NCBI GenBank assembly: GCA_963836735.1
Contig: CAWIKP010000014.1
Span: 46,675-110,674, forward strand
From: JACCXG01 sp963836735
GTDB taxonomy: Bacteria; Acidobacteriota; Vicinamibacteria; Vicinamibacterales; 2-12-FULL-66-21
DNA length: 64,000 nucleotides
Direction: 5' to 3'
The position numbers and the translations under genes were made by a program. Below, piece by piece: positions 37,850-48,407 of this stretch (positions are counted from its first letter, which is position 1; each line of letters begins with the position of its first letter). The notes below the pieces were generated by a model that saw only the letters and a program-made list of their open reading frames with translations, searched no databases and was not told where the DNA came from.

Positions 37850-38168
37850 GAGCCAGATAGTAGCAACGTCGCGGCGAGAGCGTCGAATTGCGCGACGGAG
37901 TCGCGGCCGATCTCGTAGGGCCGGGTCTTGAGACCAGCCCGCCGATCTGTCCCGGCGGCTCGGCGCTGGCGTAAGATCCTGCGAACGCGAGAATTATGGC
38001 GACGGGTCAAGCGGGCCGGGTCACCTCGATCTGTGCCTGCGCGCCGCCCCGCCCTTTGGATTCTCATTGGTCTGCGCTTTTTTTGGGAACGATGTCGAAA
38101 TCGAGCCGGGGGCTTCGACTGGATAGCGAAAGGGCATGGCGACCTTCGAACGTCGCCTTCAGAAAATC
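37850..38168. other. Divergent intergenic region
   Basis: No gene is seen between the TAXI protein and the first orphan permease. A TAAGAT hexamer at 37972-37977 could be a -10 element for the permease, and a run of seven T residues lies near 38080. An alternative permease start at 38136 would shorten the gap. Confidence 0.4.
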
Positions 38169-40611
38169 ATGAGCCTGATGACCGACCTCAAGTTTGCGGT
38201 GCGCTCTCTCCTCCGGGCCCGATGGCTAGCTCTCACCGTCGCGGTGACGCTGGCGCTGGGCATTGGCGCCAACGCCGCCATCTTCAGCGTGGTGCGCGCC
38301 GTTCTGCTGCGCCCGCTCGTCAATCGCGATCAGGACCGGTTGATCTACATCCGGCAGAGCGCCAGGGGGATTGGGCTCGAGGACACCCATTTCTCGGTCC
38401 CGGAGCTGAAGGACCTCCAGGCGCGCGTGAAGAGCATCAGCGCGTTCGGCGATTTCTCAACCATAGAGTTCACGATGCTCGGCCTCGGCGAGCCGCGGAC
38501 CGTCCGGGCCGGCGTCGTGGGCGGTTCGTACTTCGAGGTGATGGGGCTCGGGCCGGTGATGGGACGGCTGCTCGGGCCGGGAGACGACGGGCCGAAGGCG
38601 GACGGGGCGGCGGTGCTCACGTATCGCTTCTGGACGACCGCGCTCAAGAGCGACCCTTCGGTGATCGGCAAGACCATCCGGCTGAGCGATCGGCCCGCGA
38701 CAGTCATTGGCGTGCTCGAACCCTCGGTGCCGTATCCGCAGGAAACGGAGATCATCGCCAACGTGGTGACCAGCCCGCACCATCTCGACGCCACGATGGT
38801 GGACGGGCGGGTGCACCGGATGACCGAGCTCTTTGGCAGGCTCGCGCCGGGCGCCGACCTCGAGACGCGCGCGCGCGGAGCTGCGGGCGGTCCACGGCGC
38901 GGTCCTGCGGGAACATCCCGAGGCGTATCAGACCCAGGCGGACTACCGCATCGACGCTGTCAACCTGCGCGATCAAATCATCTCGCCGGCCCGGACGATT
39001 CTGCTGGTTCTGCTGGCGGCATCGGTGCTCGTGTTCGTCGTGGCCTGCTCGAACGTGGCCAACCTGATCCTGGCGAGATCCGTCCGGCGTGAAGGAGAGC
39101 TTGCGATCCGGGCCGCGCTCGGCGCCGGCACGGCGGCGCTGCGACGGACGCTCCTGGCCGAGAGTCTTCTGTTGTGCGGAGCGGGCGCGTTGCTGGCGAT
39201 CGTGATCGCGCGGCCGATGGTGTCGGTGCTCGCGCGCTATGCCGCCCGCTATTCGGTGCGCGCGAACGACGTCACCGTGGATGCGACCCTGCTTTGGGTC
39301 GGGGTGGTGCTCGCGGTGGCGGCCGCGGTGCTCCTCGCCTTCGTGCCCCGCCTTCCGTCGACGGATTCGGCCAGGGGCCTCGGGCTTTCGAACGGGAGCG
39401 TTCGCATCGCCGCCGGCACCAACCGCCGGCTCCAGGTCTTCGCCGTCACACAGATCGCCGCGTCATTCCTGCTCCTCGCGGGAGCCGGGATGCTCGTGAC
39501 GACATTGTTCGCGCTGCAGCGGCAGCAGAGCGGCTTCCGGGGCAACGTGCTGGCGGTGAACGTTCCGGTGGTCTGGTACACGCGGAAGCCCGAAGTCGTG
39601 ACCGCTTTCTACCGTGAAGCGATTCGCCGGATCTCGCAGCTCCCCGGCGTCGAGCAGGTGGCGCTCGGCACGGTCGTTCCGTGGCGCGATCCCGGCTTTT
39701 TCGCCGCGCAATTCATGGTGGAAGGGTACCGGAAGGCCAACGGGGAAGAGGATCCGCGCGCGCAGTTCCGCACCGTATCGCCCGGTTTCTTCTCCGCGCT
39801 TGGCGTGCGCATGATTGCCGGCCGCGACTTCAACGACGGCGACCGGCGCGATGGCGAGCGCGTGGTGATTGTCAGCCAGAGCCTGGCGGCACGGATGTTC
39901 CCCAACCTCGACGCCGTGAATCGCAAGCTGATGTGGACCGATCCGGTCACGAAGTTCATCGGCGTGAGCAACGATCCGCGCCGCATCGTCGGCGTGGTCC
40001 CGGACATCGATGACGAGAACGTCGTGCCGGTTCCGACGATGACCGTCTATCACCCCATGGAGCAGGAGATGAACGGCGGCCGCCTCTTCGTCCACGCGAA
40101 GATGGATCCGTACACGCTGGTGCCTTCCATCACCAGGGTGATTCGCGACCTGGCGTCGGATCAGCCGGTCGAGCGGCCGGCGACGCTCGATGACATTCGC
40201 GCGGAAGTGCTGTCCCCCACGCGGATCAACGCGCTCGTGTTCAGCGGATTCGCCGGTGTCGCGCTCGTCATCGCGGTCGTCGGCGTGGCGGGGGTGCTGG
40301 CGTTCTCGGTCAGCTCGCGAACGCGTGAATTCGGTGTGCGGCTCGCGATCGGATCCACGCCGTCCGGCCTGCTGATCCGCGTGCTGAAGGAAGGCGCGGT
40401 CATCGGCATCAGCGGCATCGTCGCCGGTGTGATCGGCGGGGTGGTGCTCGCCCGCGTCATCAGCCGGTTCATCACCGAAGTCGAGTTGCCCGGCGCGATG
40501 CCGATTGCGGCCGCAGCGGGGGTGCTGGTGGCCGCGGCCATTCTCGCGTCGCTCATGCCGGCCGCGAAGGCGTCGCGGGTCGAGGTCGTCAGCGCGCTCC
40601 GCGGGGACTGA
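38169..40611 (+). CDS. Orphan ABC permease of the ADOP type, one frameshift
   Basis: A MacB/FtsX-type permease of about 810 residues without an ATPase. It starts LMTDLKFAVRSLLRARW and has the MacB periplasmic motif ALGIGANAAIFSVVRAVLL, the first FtsX helix cluster (LLVLLAASVLVFVVACSNVAN, SVRREGELAIRAALGAG), a second periplasmic domain and a final cluster (ALVIAVVGVAGVLAFSVSS, TREFGVRLAIGS) ending AAKASRVEVVSALRGD. An indel of the GC-repeat near 38870 breaks the frame. The family is thought to act in export or envelope mechanotransmission, without proof. It converges with the next permease. Confidence 0.85.
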
Positions 40612-40696
40612 CTTCGCGGGTTCGCGGAGTCGCGAGTTCGCACACGCCTCCGCGCTGCGCGCTTCGGCGAGGGAGGCCGTGCGCTCGAAGGGACTC

Positions 40697-40732
40697 CTCC
40701 GGTAGCTTCCGCCTTCAGGCGGAAGACCGGAG
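40697..40732. terminator. Bidirectional hairpin between convergent permeases
   Basis: Outer stem CTCCGG/CCGGAG and inner stem CTTCCGCC/GGCGGAAG around a TTCA loop form a strong hairpin between the stops at 40611 and 40737. Upstream, 40612-40645 repeats TTCGCGG-type words. No T-run follows, so its strength as a terminator is uncertain; it resembles a family of dispersed intergenic hairpins. Confidence 0.6.
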
Positions 40733-40736
40733 TCGA

Positions 40737-43160
40737 TTACTGCCGCCGCAGCGCGGCCATCGGATCCAGGCGCGCGGCGCGTTGCGCCGGGATCAGACAC
40801 GCCACAGTGGTGACCGTCAGCAGGAGAACCGGCACGGCTGCGTAGATGAGTGGATCGAGCGCGCTCGTTTCGTACAGGAACAGAGACAGGGTCCGGCTCA
40901 AGGCGAGCGAAGCCATGAGTCCCAGGGCCAGGCCAACGCTGGCAGGTGTGAGGCCGGAGCCGAGGACCATCCGCAACACGGCGGGCGCATTCGCCCCGAG
41001 CGCCATACGGATCCCGATCTCTTTCGTTCGAGCCGACACCGACTGGTGGATGACGCCGTACACGCCGATCACCGCCAGGATCAGCGCAACCGCTGCGAGC
41101 GCCCCGATCAGCACCGTCTGCAGACGGCGCAGCGCCACGGTCCGGCCGAGGCGCTGTTCGGCGGTGACGATGCCATATGGCGGAACGGTGGGATCGAGCG
41201 CGTGCAGTGCCGAGCGAATCGGATCGCGCAGCGCAGCGGGATCCCCGGTCGCCCTGACGGCGATGTCCATCTGCGAGAGGATGCCCGGCTGGAACATGCA
41301 GGGGATCGCCGGCTCGTCCAACCGCTGGCGCCGCATGTCTGCGACCACACCCACGACCGTCTTCCATGGCCCATCTGCTCCGGGATCGACCCCTTCCTTG
41401 AATCGCTTGCCGATCGGTTCCTGGCCAGGCCAAAACCGCCGTGCCATCTCCTCGTTGATCACCACGACCGATGGCGCACCCTGGGCGAGGTCGCCGTCCT
41501 GCAGCAGCCGGCCGCGCACGAGCGGAATGCGCATGGCCTCGAAGTAGCCGGGGATGACCTGATCCTCGGTGAGCGGCGGCGCCGGATCGTCGGGCCGCAT
41601 TGGCGGCTGTCCCTCGAGTGCGATGCGGTAGTCCGGCTGCCGGTGGATGAAGAAATCCGAGACCGCGCCGACTGCCGCCACGCCGGGCAATGCCCGGAGG
41701 CGCCGCATCGCGTCGGTGAAGAACGCCGATCGCCTGGCTTGATCGTTGTACGTTCGGGGCAGATCCACCTGCAGCAGCAGGACCTTCTCCGAATCGAAGC
41801 CCCGGTCGATCGACTGCACGCGAATGAAGCTGCGGATCAGCAGGCCTGCCCCGGCCAGGAGCAGCACCGCGAGCGCGATCTCGCCGACGACGAGTAACTG
41901 GTGGATCCGGCGGCTGTTGCGTCCGCCCGCCGATCGCGATCCTCCTTCGGCGAGCACTTCGACCGGCCTGGCTGCCGACAGTTGCAGGGCAGGCAGCAGG
42001 CCCGCGAGCATCCCGCTGAGGATCGTCGCAACGAGCAGAAACGCGAGCACCCCGGCGTCGAGCCGAATCGTCTCGGCCCGGGGCAGCGCTCCGGCGGCTG
42101 CGATCCGGAGGACGGCTGTGCCGGACCACGCGAACAGCAATCCCACCGTGCCAGCCAGCACCGCCAGGACCAGCTGTTCGGTCAGCGCCTGGCGCACCAG
42201 CCGCATCCGGCCCGCGCCGAGCGACGTGCGGAGCGAGAACTCGTGACGGCGCGCGGCGGCGCGCGCGAGGATCAGGCTGGCGACGTTCGCGCAGGCGATG
42301 AGCAGGACGAGGCCGACCGACGCCGAGAGCAGCCAGAGTGCGCGATTGGTCGTGGTCCCGACGACCTTCTCCAGGAGCGAGTCGGTCAGGACTCCGAGGG
42401 CTGCGTTCGTCGCCGGATACTGCTCCCGCAGCCGCGCCGAAATCATGTCCATCTCGGCTCGTGCGGACTGGAGCGTGGCCGCCGCCCGCATCCGCCCGAT
42501 CACGACGAGCCCGTCGGAGTCGCGGCTGCGTTCGTCGAGGTCGGACTTGCCAAAGAACAGCGGCTGCCACAGTTCGATGTCCGTGTTCGGCAGCTGGAAC
42601 CCGGGAGGCATCACGCCGACGACCTCCACCGACTGATCGTTGAGCAGAATCGTCCGGCCGAGCACCCTGGGGTCGGCGGCGTACCGGCGCTGCCAGAGGC
42701 TGTGGCTGATGACCACGACGCGCGGCTGTTCGACGAAGTCAGCTGCCTCGAACCATCGGCCAATCAGGGGTGGCGTGCCGAGAATCTGAAAGAACCCGTC
42801 GCCGACGAGCGCGAGGTAGATGCGCTCGGCTTCGGACCCGCCGAGCGTGCCGCGCGTGAACTCGGGCCGCACGTAGGCGGCCATGTTCTCGAATTCCCGG
42901 CTCTGGGCCTTCCAGTCGCGGAAGTTGAGGAACGAGGATCCGTCCGGCAGATTCTGGCGGATGTTCTTCGTCCACAGGACAGCGAGGCGATCCGGATCGC
43001 GATACGGCAGGTCGCGCAGGACGACGGCCTCGAGCACGCTGAAGATGGCGGCGTTCGCTCCAACGCCGAGCGCGAGTGTCAGCACGGCAACCAGCGTGAA
43101 CCCCGGGGTCTTGAGCAGGGAGCGGAGACCGTAACGCAGGTCCTGGGTGAAGCTGTTCAT
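40737..43160 (-). CDS. Orphan ABC permease of the ADOP type
   Basis: An intact 807-residue protein from ATG 43160. It begins DLRYGLRSLLKTPGFTLVAV, then ALGVGANAAIFSVLEAVVLR; a large extracytoplasmic MacB domain follows. FtsX helices include LWLLSASVGLVLLIACANVA and ARRHEFSLRTSLGAG, with a repeat at the end (LILAVIGVYGVIHQSVS, KEIGIRMALGA) and the C-terminus PAQRAARLDPMAALRRQ. The two FtsX halves with a duplicated arrangement and no nucleotide-binding domain define the ADOP group. An ATPase partner is not encoded nearby. Confidence 0.9.
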   Translation of the reverse strand: MNSFTQDLRYGLRSLLKTPGFTLVAVLTLALGVGANAAIFSVLEAVVLRDLPYRDPDRLAVLWTKNIRQNLPDGSSFLNFRDWKAQSREFENMAAYVRPEFTRGTLGGSEAERIYLALVGDGFFQILGTPPLIGRWFEAADFVEQPRVVVISHSLWQRRYAADPRVLGRTILLNDQSVEVVGVMPPGFQLPNTDIELWQPLFFGKSDLDERSRDSDGLVVIGRMRAAATLQSARAEMDMISARLREQYPATNAALGVLTDSLLEKVVGTTTNRALWLLSASVGLVLLIACANVASLILARAAARRHEFSLRTSLGAGRMRLVRQALTEQLVLAVLAGTVGLLFAWSGTAVLRIAAAGALPRAETIRLDAGVLAFLLVATILSGMLAGLLPALQLSAARPVEVLAEGGSRSAGGRNSRRIHQLLVVGEIALAVLLLAGAGLLIRSFIRVQSIDRGFDSEKVLLLQVDLPRTYNDQARRSAFFTDAMRRLRALPGVAAVGAVSDFFIHRQPDYRIALEGQPPMRPDDPAPPLTEDQVIPGYFEAMRIPLVRGRLLQDGDLAQGAPSVVVINEEMARRFWPGQEPIGKRFKEGVDPGADGPWKTVVGVVADMRRQRLDEPAIPCMFQPGILSQMDIAVRATGDPAALRDPIRSALHALDPTVPPYGIVTAEQRLGRTVALRRLQTVLIGALAAVALILAVIGVYGVIHQSVSARTKEIGIRMALGANAPAVLRMVLGSGLTPASVGLALGLMASLALSRTLSLFLYETSALDPLIYAAVPVLLLTVTTVACLIPAQRAARLDPMAALRRQ

Positions 43161-43364
43161 CTTGCCGCCCCGTCTGAACTGACGAGGATTGGACGGGTGC
43201 GGGTTGCCGACGGTTGGCAGGAGGCTGGCGCGTGGCTTGCTGGGCGATCCAGGAGGGGCTCTTGGTGGTCGACAACCTGAAGGTGGTCGGGAAACTGCCC
43301 TGAGCCGAGGATATTCACCGGACGCGTCGCCAGAGAGTGCGGCGCGTCCGGCTGGGGAACCGCC

Positions 43365-43712
43365 CTACTTCGTCGACTTCATCTGTTTCGCGGTGATGGT
43401 GTCACCCTTGAGTGTACCGGTCAGCTCGACCTGCTGGCCCGCGTGGGCGGCAATCGTCTTCGAGCTCTGGTTGGCCAGCTGGAAGACCTTGCCGTCGGAG
43501 ACGAACACGTATTTCGCGCCCTTCTTGACACACACGCCCGTGCAATCGGCGTCGGTCATTTTCTTACCGTCGTGCTCGCCCGCCGGGTGCTTGGCGTTGC
43601 AGTTGCTGTCGCTGATCGCCCCTTTCCAGGTCTGTTCAGCCTGAGCCCTGATCGCTACGGGGACCGCCGCCAGTGCGCCGACAACCACCAGTGCGCCGAA
43701 CGCTCTCCGCAT
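43365..43712 (-). CDS. Small secreted protein of unknown function
   Basis: An intact protein of 115 residues from ATG 43712, with AAGGAGG upstream and a signal peptide (AFGALVVVGALAAVPVAIRAQ). The mature part has TWKGAISDSNCNAKHPAGEH, KMTDADCTGVCVKKGAKYVF and ends VELTGTLKGDTITAKQMKS. The three cysteines and the OB-like strand order are conserved in a group of small secreted acidobacterial proteins (DUF5818-like). Neither substrate nor partner is known. It is transcribed alone between two permease genes. Confidence 0.75.
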   Translation of the reverse strand: MRRAFGALVVVGALAAVPVAIRAQAEQTWKGAISDSNCNAKHPAGEHDGKKMTDADCTGVCVKKGAKYVFVSDGKVFQLANQSSKTIAAHAGQQVELTGTLKGDTITAKQMKSTK

Positions 43713-43895
43713 ACACAACCTCCTTGTGAGGATCCGAGAAGAGTAAAACCCGCAGAGTATATCTCCAGTTGATTTTTCCAGTCAGCCCGTCCGCCGTCCC
43801 AGATACCTTGACCTTCGACACGTGAGAGTTGTATCTATGCCTCGAAGCCCGAGGGGTCCGCCTGCGCAGCTTCGGTGCTTCGGCGCGACAGGCCT

Positions 43896-44243
43896 ATGAC
43901 GACACCCAAATCCGACCTTCCGCAAGGCACGCTCGATCTCCTCATCCTCAAAGTCGTGGCGCTGGGGCCCCTGCACGGCTATGCGATTGCGCAGCGGCTC
44001 CAGCAGATTTCCCGCGACGTGGTCCAGGTGCCGCAGGGCTCGCTCTATCCGGCGCTGCACCGGCTCGAGAACCGGAGCCTGCTCGTCGCCGAGTGGAAGC
44101 TCTCCGACACCGGCCGCGATGCGAAGTTCTACCGGCTGACGCGCAAGGGCAGGGCCTTCATGCAGGAGGAGACCGACAGCTGGCACCGGCTGACCACCGC
44201 CATCGGGCTGATCCTCGACGCGGCCGAAGGAGAGGCGTCATGA
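43896..44243 (+). CDS. PadR-family transcriptional regulator
   Basis: An intact 115-residue regulator from ATG 43896 (TTPKSDLPQGTLDLLILKVV). The winged helix includes HGYAIAQRLQQISRDVVQVP, QGSLYPALHRLENRSLLVAEW and KFYRLTRKGRAFMQEE, the standard PadR-s pattern. The stop overlaps the start of the orphan permease (ATGA), a combination repeated many times in Acidobacteriota genomes. It probably represses that permease in response to a small hydrophobic compound, though the ligand is unknown. Confidence 0.9.
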   Translation: MTTPKSDLPQGTLDLLILKVVALGPLHGYAIAQRLQQISRDVVQVPQGSLYPALHRLENRSLLVAEWKLSDTGRDAKFYRLTRKGRAFMQEETDSWHRLTTAIGLILDAAEGEAS

Positions 44244-46911
44244 CGTGGCTGCGACGGCTGCTTCAGCGCGATCGCGTGGAGCGGCAGCTCGACGCCGAGC
44301 TCCGCGATCATCTCGAGCGGCTGACCGACCGACTACCGGCGGAGCGGCCTCAGCGAACGAGGACGCGCGCCGGAAGGCACGGCTGGAGTTCGGCGGACTC
44401 GAGCAGGTCAAGGAAGAGTGCCGGGACGTCCGCGGCACCCGCTGGCTCGATGAGATCGTTCAGGACCTGCGCTACGGCTTCCGGCTGCTCCGCCTGAGTC
44501 CCGCGTTCACGCTCGTAGCGGTTGCGTCCCTCGCGCTCGGGATTGGCGCCAACAGCGCGATCTTCGCCCTGGTCGACGGCGTGCTTCTGAGGTCACTCCC
44601 GGTGCGGGAGCCGCAACGGCTGATCCTGCTCGACGACGGGTCGTGGACCAATCCGATCTGGGAGCAGATTCGGGCACGGCAGCTGGAGATCTCCAATGGC
44701 GCTGCGGCATGGTCTGACGTGCGCTTCGATCTGTCGCGCGCCGGGGCCACCGAATTCGTGGAAGGCCTGTGGACGAGCGGCAACTTCTTCGACGTCCTTG
44801 GCGTGCCGGCCGTGCTCGGCCGCACGTTCACGATGGCTGACGACGACCGCGGGGGCGGGCCGGACGGGCCGGTCGCGGTGATCAGCTATGCGTTCTGGCA
44901 GCGGCGGTTCGGCGGGGAAGCCAGCGTCATCGGACGTACCCTCACACTCGATCGAGCGCCGTTCACGATCGTCGGGGTCACAGCGCCGTCGTTTCTCGGA
45001 CCGAGCCAGGGGCGGTCGTTCGACGTCGCGGTGCCGCTCGGCACGCAGGCGATCGTCCGCGGGCCGGGCAACTGGCTCGATGCCCGTTCGACCTGGGTGC
45101 TGGAGATCATGGCGAGGCTGAAGCCCGGGCAGACCGTCGAACAGGCCACCCTGGCGTTGCGCGCGATTCAGCCGCAGATCCGGGAAGCCACGCTCCCCGA
45201 ACGATGGCCGCAGCCGATGCTCGACCAATACCTGAACGAGGGTCTGACCTTTGTTCCGGCAGCCGCGGGACCGGCCGGGTTTCGCACCCGCTACGAACAG
45301 CCGCTCTGGATCATCATGACGGTGGTCGCGATCGTCCTGCTGATTGCCTGCGCCAACATTGCGAACCTGATGCTGGCGCGTGCCGCGAGCCGGCGTCACG
45401 AGCTGACGCTGCGCCTCGCGCTCGGCGCCTCGCGCTTCCGGATCGCGCGCCAGCTGCTGGTCGAGAGCCTGCTGCTCGCGTGTCTCGGAGCGGGGTTCGG
45501 GCTTCTCTTCGCCCAGTGGGGGAGCCGGATGATCGTCGGGCAGCTGTCGACGCCCCGCAGCACCGTCGTCCTCGATCTCACGCTCGACTGGCGGGTCGTC
45601 GGCTTCACGGCCCTGGTCGCCGTGGTGACGGCTCTGCTCTTCGGTGTTGCCCCGGCGTTGCGGATGCGCGGCGTCGATCCGAACGACGCGCTCAAGGAGC
45701 AGGGACGCACGTTTGCCGGCGAGGGCCGTCACTCCATCGGCACCTCGCTCCTCGCCGTGCAGGTCGCGCTCACGCTCGTGCTCGTCGTGGGCGCGGGACT
45801 CTTCGTGAGGACGTTCGGAAAGCTGGCGACGCTCGACATCGGCCTCGACAAAGATGCTGTCCTCGTCGTCGACGTGGACGTCTCCCGAACGGCGGTGGAT
45901 CCCGAAGCGAGGCACGCCCTGTTCGAACGCGTCCGGGCCGCGGCTGCCGCCGTTCCGGGTGTGGCCGGAACCGGTCTGTCGCTGATCACGCCCGTCAGCG
46001 GATCTGGATGGAACGGACCGGTCGAGTTGCAGGATCGTCCGCAGGTTCCCACACGCGAGCGCATGACGTTCCTGAACAGCGCCACGCCTGGATGGTTCGC
46101 CACCTACGGCACCCGGCTTCGCGCGGGCCGTGATTTCGACACGCGCGACGTGTCCAGCGCACCCGCGGTCGGGATCGCGAACGAGACCTTCATCCGCCGG
46201 TACGTCAAGGGCGATCCGCTCGGGCAGATCGTGCGGTTCGAACGCGGTCCGGAGGGAGTGCAACCCGTTCAGATCGTCGGGGTCGTTCAGGATGCCGCGT
46301 ATCGCGCGGTCAGGGATCCGATCCCGCCGGTTCTTTACCTGCCGTTGCTCCAGGCGCACTCGGAAGGTCCCGGACGCCTGAGCCTGAGCGTACGCGCCGC
46401 ATCAGGATCCCCGGCGCCGCTCACCAGGAGCCTGGCCGCGGCGATCAGCGAGGTGGATCCCGATCTCTCGCTGACCTTCCGTCCGCTCGCCGCGTTCGTC
46501 GACGGGGCACTGGTCCGCGAACGTCTGCTGGCGATGCTGTCGGGATTCTTCGGCGGGCTCGCGCTCCTGCTCGCGGGCATCGGGCTCTACGGCATGACGT
46601 CGTACTCGGTGAGCCGGAGGCGCACCGAGATCGGCATCCGCATGGCGCTCGGCGCGCACTCCTCGCGCGTCGTCGCGCTGATGTTCCGGCGAGTCGCCTG
46701 GCCGGTAGGACTGGGCCTCGTGGCCGGCGCCGCTGTCAGCTACTGGGCGTCCCGGTATGTCGCGACGTTGCTGTATGGCCTGGACGCGCGGGATCCAGCC
46801 ACGTTCATCGGTGCCGCGGTTTTCCTCTGCGCGGTGAGTGCCCTCGCCGCCTGGCTCCCCGCCCGCCGCGCCGCGCGCGTCGATCCGGCGCGAGTGCTGC
46901 GGGAAGCGTAA
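44240..46911 (+). CDS. PadR-linked orphan ABC permease of the ADOP type, one frameshift
   Basis: About 890 residues from ATG 44240 (TWLRRLLQRDRVERQLDAEL), including the extra N-terminal helical hairpin that PadR-linked ADOP proteins carry; one indel near 44335 separates it from EDARRKARLEFGGLEQVKEE. The permease part has ALGIGANSAIFALVDGVLLR, IIMTVVAIVLLIACANIANL, ASRRHELTLRLALGAS and a second FtsX block (GLALLLAGIGLYGMTSYS, RRTEIGIRMALGAHS), ending PARRAARVDPARVLREA. It is otherwise complete. Function presumably export-related and controlled by the coupled PadR. Confidence 0.9.
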
Positions 46912-47180
46912 GCCGCCAATTCAGCGACCGTTGTTCTGGTGGTTCAGCGCATGCGACGGTGTTCACGGAGCAGGGCTGGCGCTGGGCCAAACCGAGCAGT
47001 CGATCTCAGACCTAGATTCGGCTCTGAGATGTGATCTGTGGACGCCGGTACACCGCCACGCAAAACACCAGGAGCTGTGCGACCGGACTCTCGCTGGAGC
47101 GGACGATAGGAAACATTCGCGGCCTGAGGTGGGATCGTCAGATCGTGGAGCCGCTGGACTCGGCAGAACGCTCCTTGCGG
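46912..47180. other. Intergenic region with small inverted repeat
   Basis: No gene is supported here. An 8-bp inverted repeat ATCTCAGA/TCTGAGAT (47003-47010 and 47023-47030, 12-base loop) could end transcription of the permease, although no T-run follows. Confidence 0.4.
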
Positions 47181-48001
47181 TTACGGGATCCCGGCTGTAC
47201 CGGTGGGAGAAAGCGGCGGCTGGATCGATTTGTTGGACTCTACGGGGACGTAGAAGTCGTCGCGATCGAGGTGTGGACGTGCCTGTAACCATGGCTTTCC
47301 ATCAATGTTCTGATTTCAGTCCGCCGGGGTTCGTGATAGTTATGCTCCACGGTCAGCGCCCCGATCCGGTACTTGTCAAATGGAAATCCTTTCAAGGCAT
47401 TGAGCTCGCCGCCTTCAATGTCCATGCTCACGTAATGAATGAACCGAGGAGCCTTCGCGCGCTCGAGGATGTCACGCAGGGTCACCGTGGTGAACTCTAC
47501 GATAGGAGCCGTGCCGATTATCTTCTTTCGAGTGTCGCTTAGAGTGTCGACGACCCCACCCCAAAGGCCTGGGTGCGCGAAGAACTTGACCGGCCTGCCC
47601 GTTTCACTGGACACAACTTCTTTGAAAACCTCGCAGGTGCGATCCTGCATGTTTTTGGGAAACGGATCGATGCAGATCCCAGTCCAGCCTTTCTGCTCGA
47701 GCGCTTTCGTATTCGACATGCGGGTGCCGTCACCCGATCCCACGTCCAGGAAGAACCCGTCCTTCACGCCCGGAAAGACTGCTTCGGAGACCCACTTGTC
47801 CTGTCCCATTTGGGAATAGAACGTCACCAAGCCCAGTTCTTCTTTCGCACCTGCAGTGAGGCTTCGATACAGCGAAAGCTGACAGCACTCTGCGTCTCTT
47901 TGATGCCGCCGGCCGAGCTTCAATCCGACATAAGCAGACCCGAGCGCGATGGCGCCGATAAGTACAGCCGCCATCAACAACGCCGTTTTCGAAAGCTGCA
48001 T
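47181..48001 (-). CDS. FkbM-family methyltransferase with membrane anchor
   Basis: From ATG 48001 there is an N-terminal membrane helix (TALLMAAVLIGAIALGSAYV), then SQMGQDKWVSEAVFPGVKDG, FFLDVGSGDGTRMSNTKAL with the SAM-binding loop, GWTGICIDPFPKN, and HYVSMDIEGGELNALKGFPF, the FkbM core. Relatives methylate sugars or polyketides. The continuous frame ends at 47240, but restoring one base near 47262 gives the usual DRDDFYVP ending and extends it to TAA at 47181. The N-terminal anchor suggests work at the membrane, perhaps on glycan or lipid products. Confidence 0.8.
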
Positions 48002-48250
48002 GTGCCACCTTTTTCGGTGCGGTTAGCGGCCAGCTCCGGATAACGTGGCTAGCTTGGCAGCGTGCTCCCGAAGCGTGTCTGGCGCGCGATGCAACGCAAG
48101 CTGTACGCCACGTCTATATCGCGGAGCAGCTCGTCCGCTGAACACCGACGAAATCGATCTGCGCAGCGCCAGCGGCCGATGATCTTCGCCACGCGGTCTG
48201 AACCGCTAAGGAGGGTCTGAACGGTCCAGCTAGCTGCGGGCACCTGAACA

Positions 48251-48289
48251 AGGGAACACGTCGCCTTAAAAGGGAACACGTCGCCTTAA
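48251..48289. repeat. Two tandem copies of a 20-bp sequence
   Basis: AGGGAACACGTCGCCTTAA occurs at 48251-48269 and again at 48271-48289, with one A between. Each unit is an imperfect palindrome (AAGG...CCTT), and the pair is framed by CACCT (48241-48245) and AGGTG (48291-48295). It resembles short REP-like units left by transposases. The region 48002-48407 contains no other recognisable feature. Confidence 0.6.
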
Positions 48290-48407
48290 TAGGTGCTCCA
48301 CGCCACACATGCACGTGCCACGCGCCGAGCAGGAGCCGGAACCTTTCTTGCAGGCGCCCTCGACGCACGAGCTGACGTCTCCGTCGATAAAAACCAGGAT
48401 CACGCGG

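Noticed and set aside
39463..42570. Very long open frame on the minus strand opposite the first permease and in another frame of the second
   Set aside because: It is an Arg/Gly/Pro/Asp-rich shadow caused by high GC at third positions; the permeases in the other frames carry all conserved motifs.
44593..46359. 588-codon frame antisense to the PadR-linked permease
   Set aside because: Antisense shadow with no recognisable fold.
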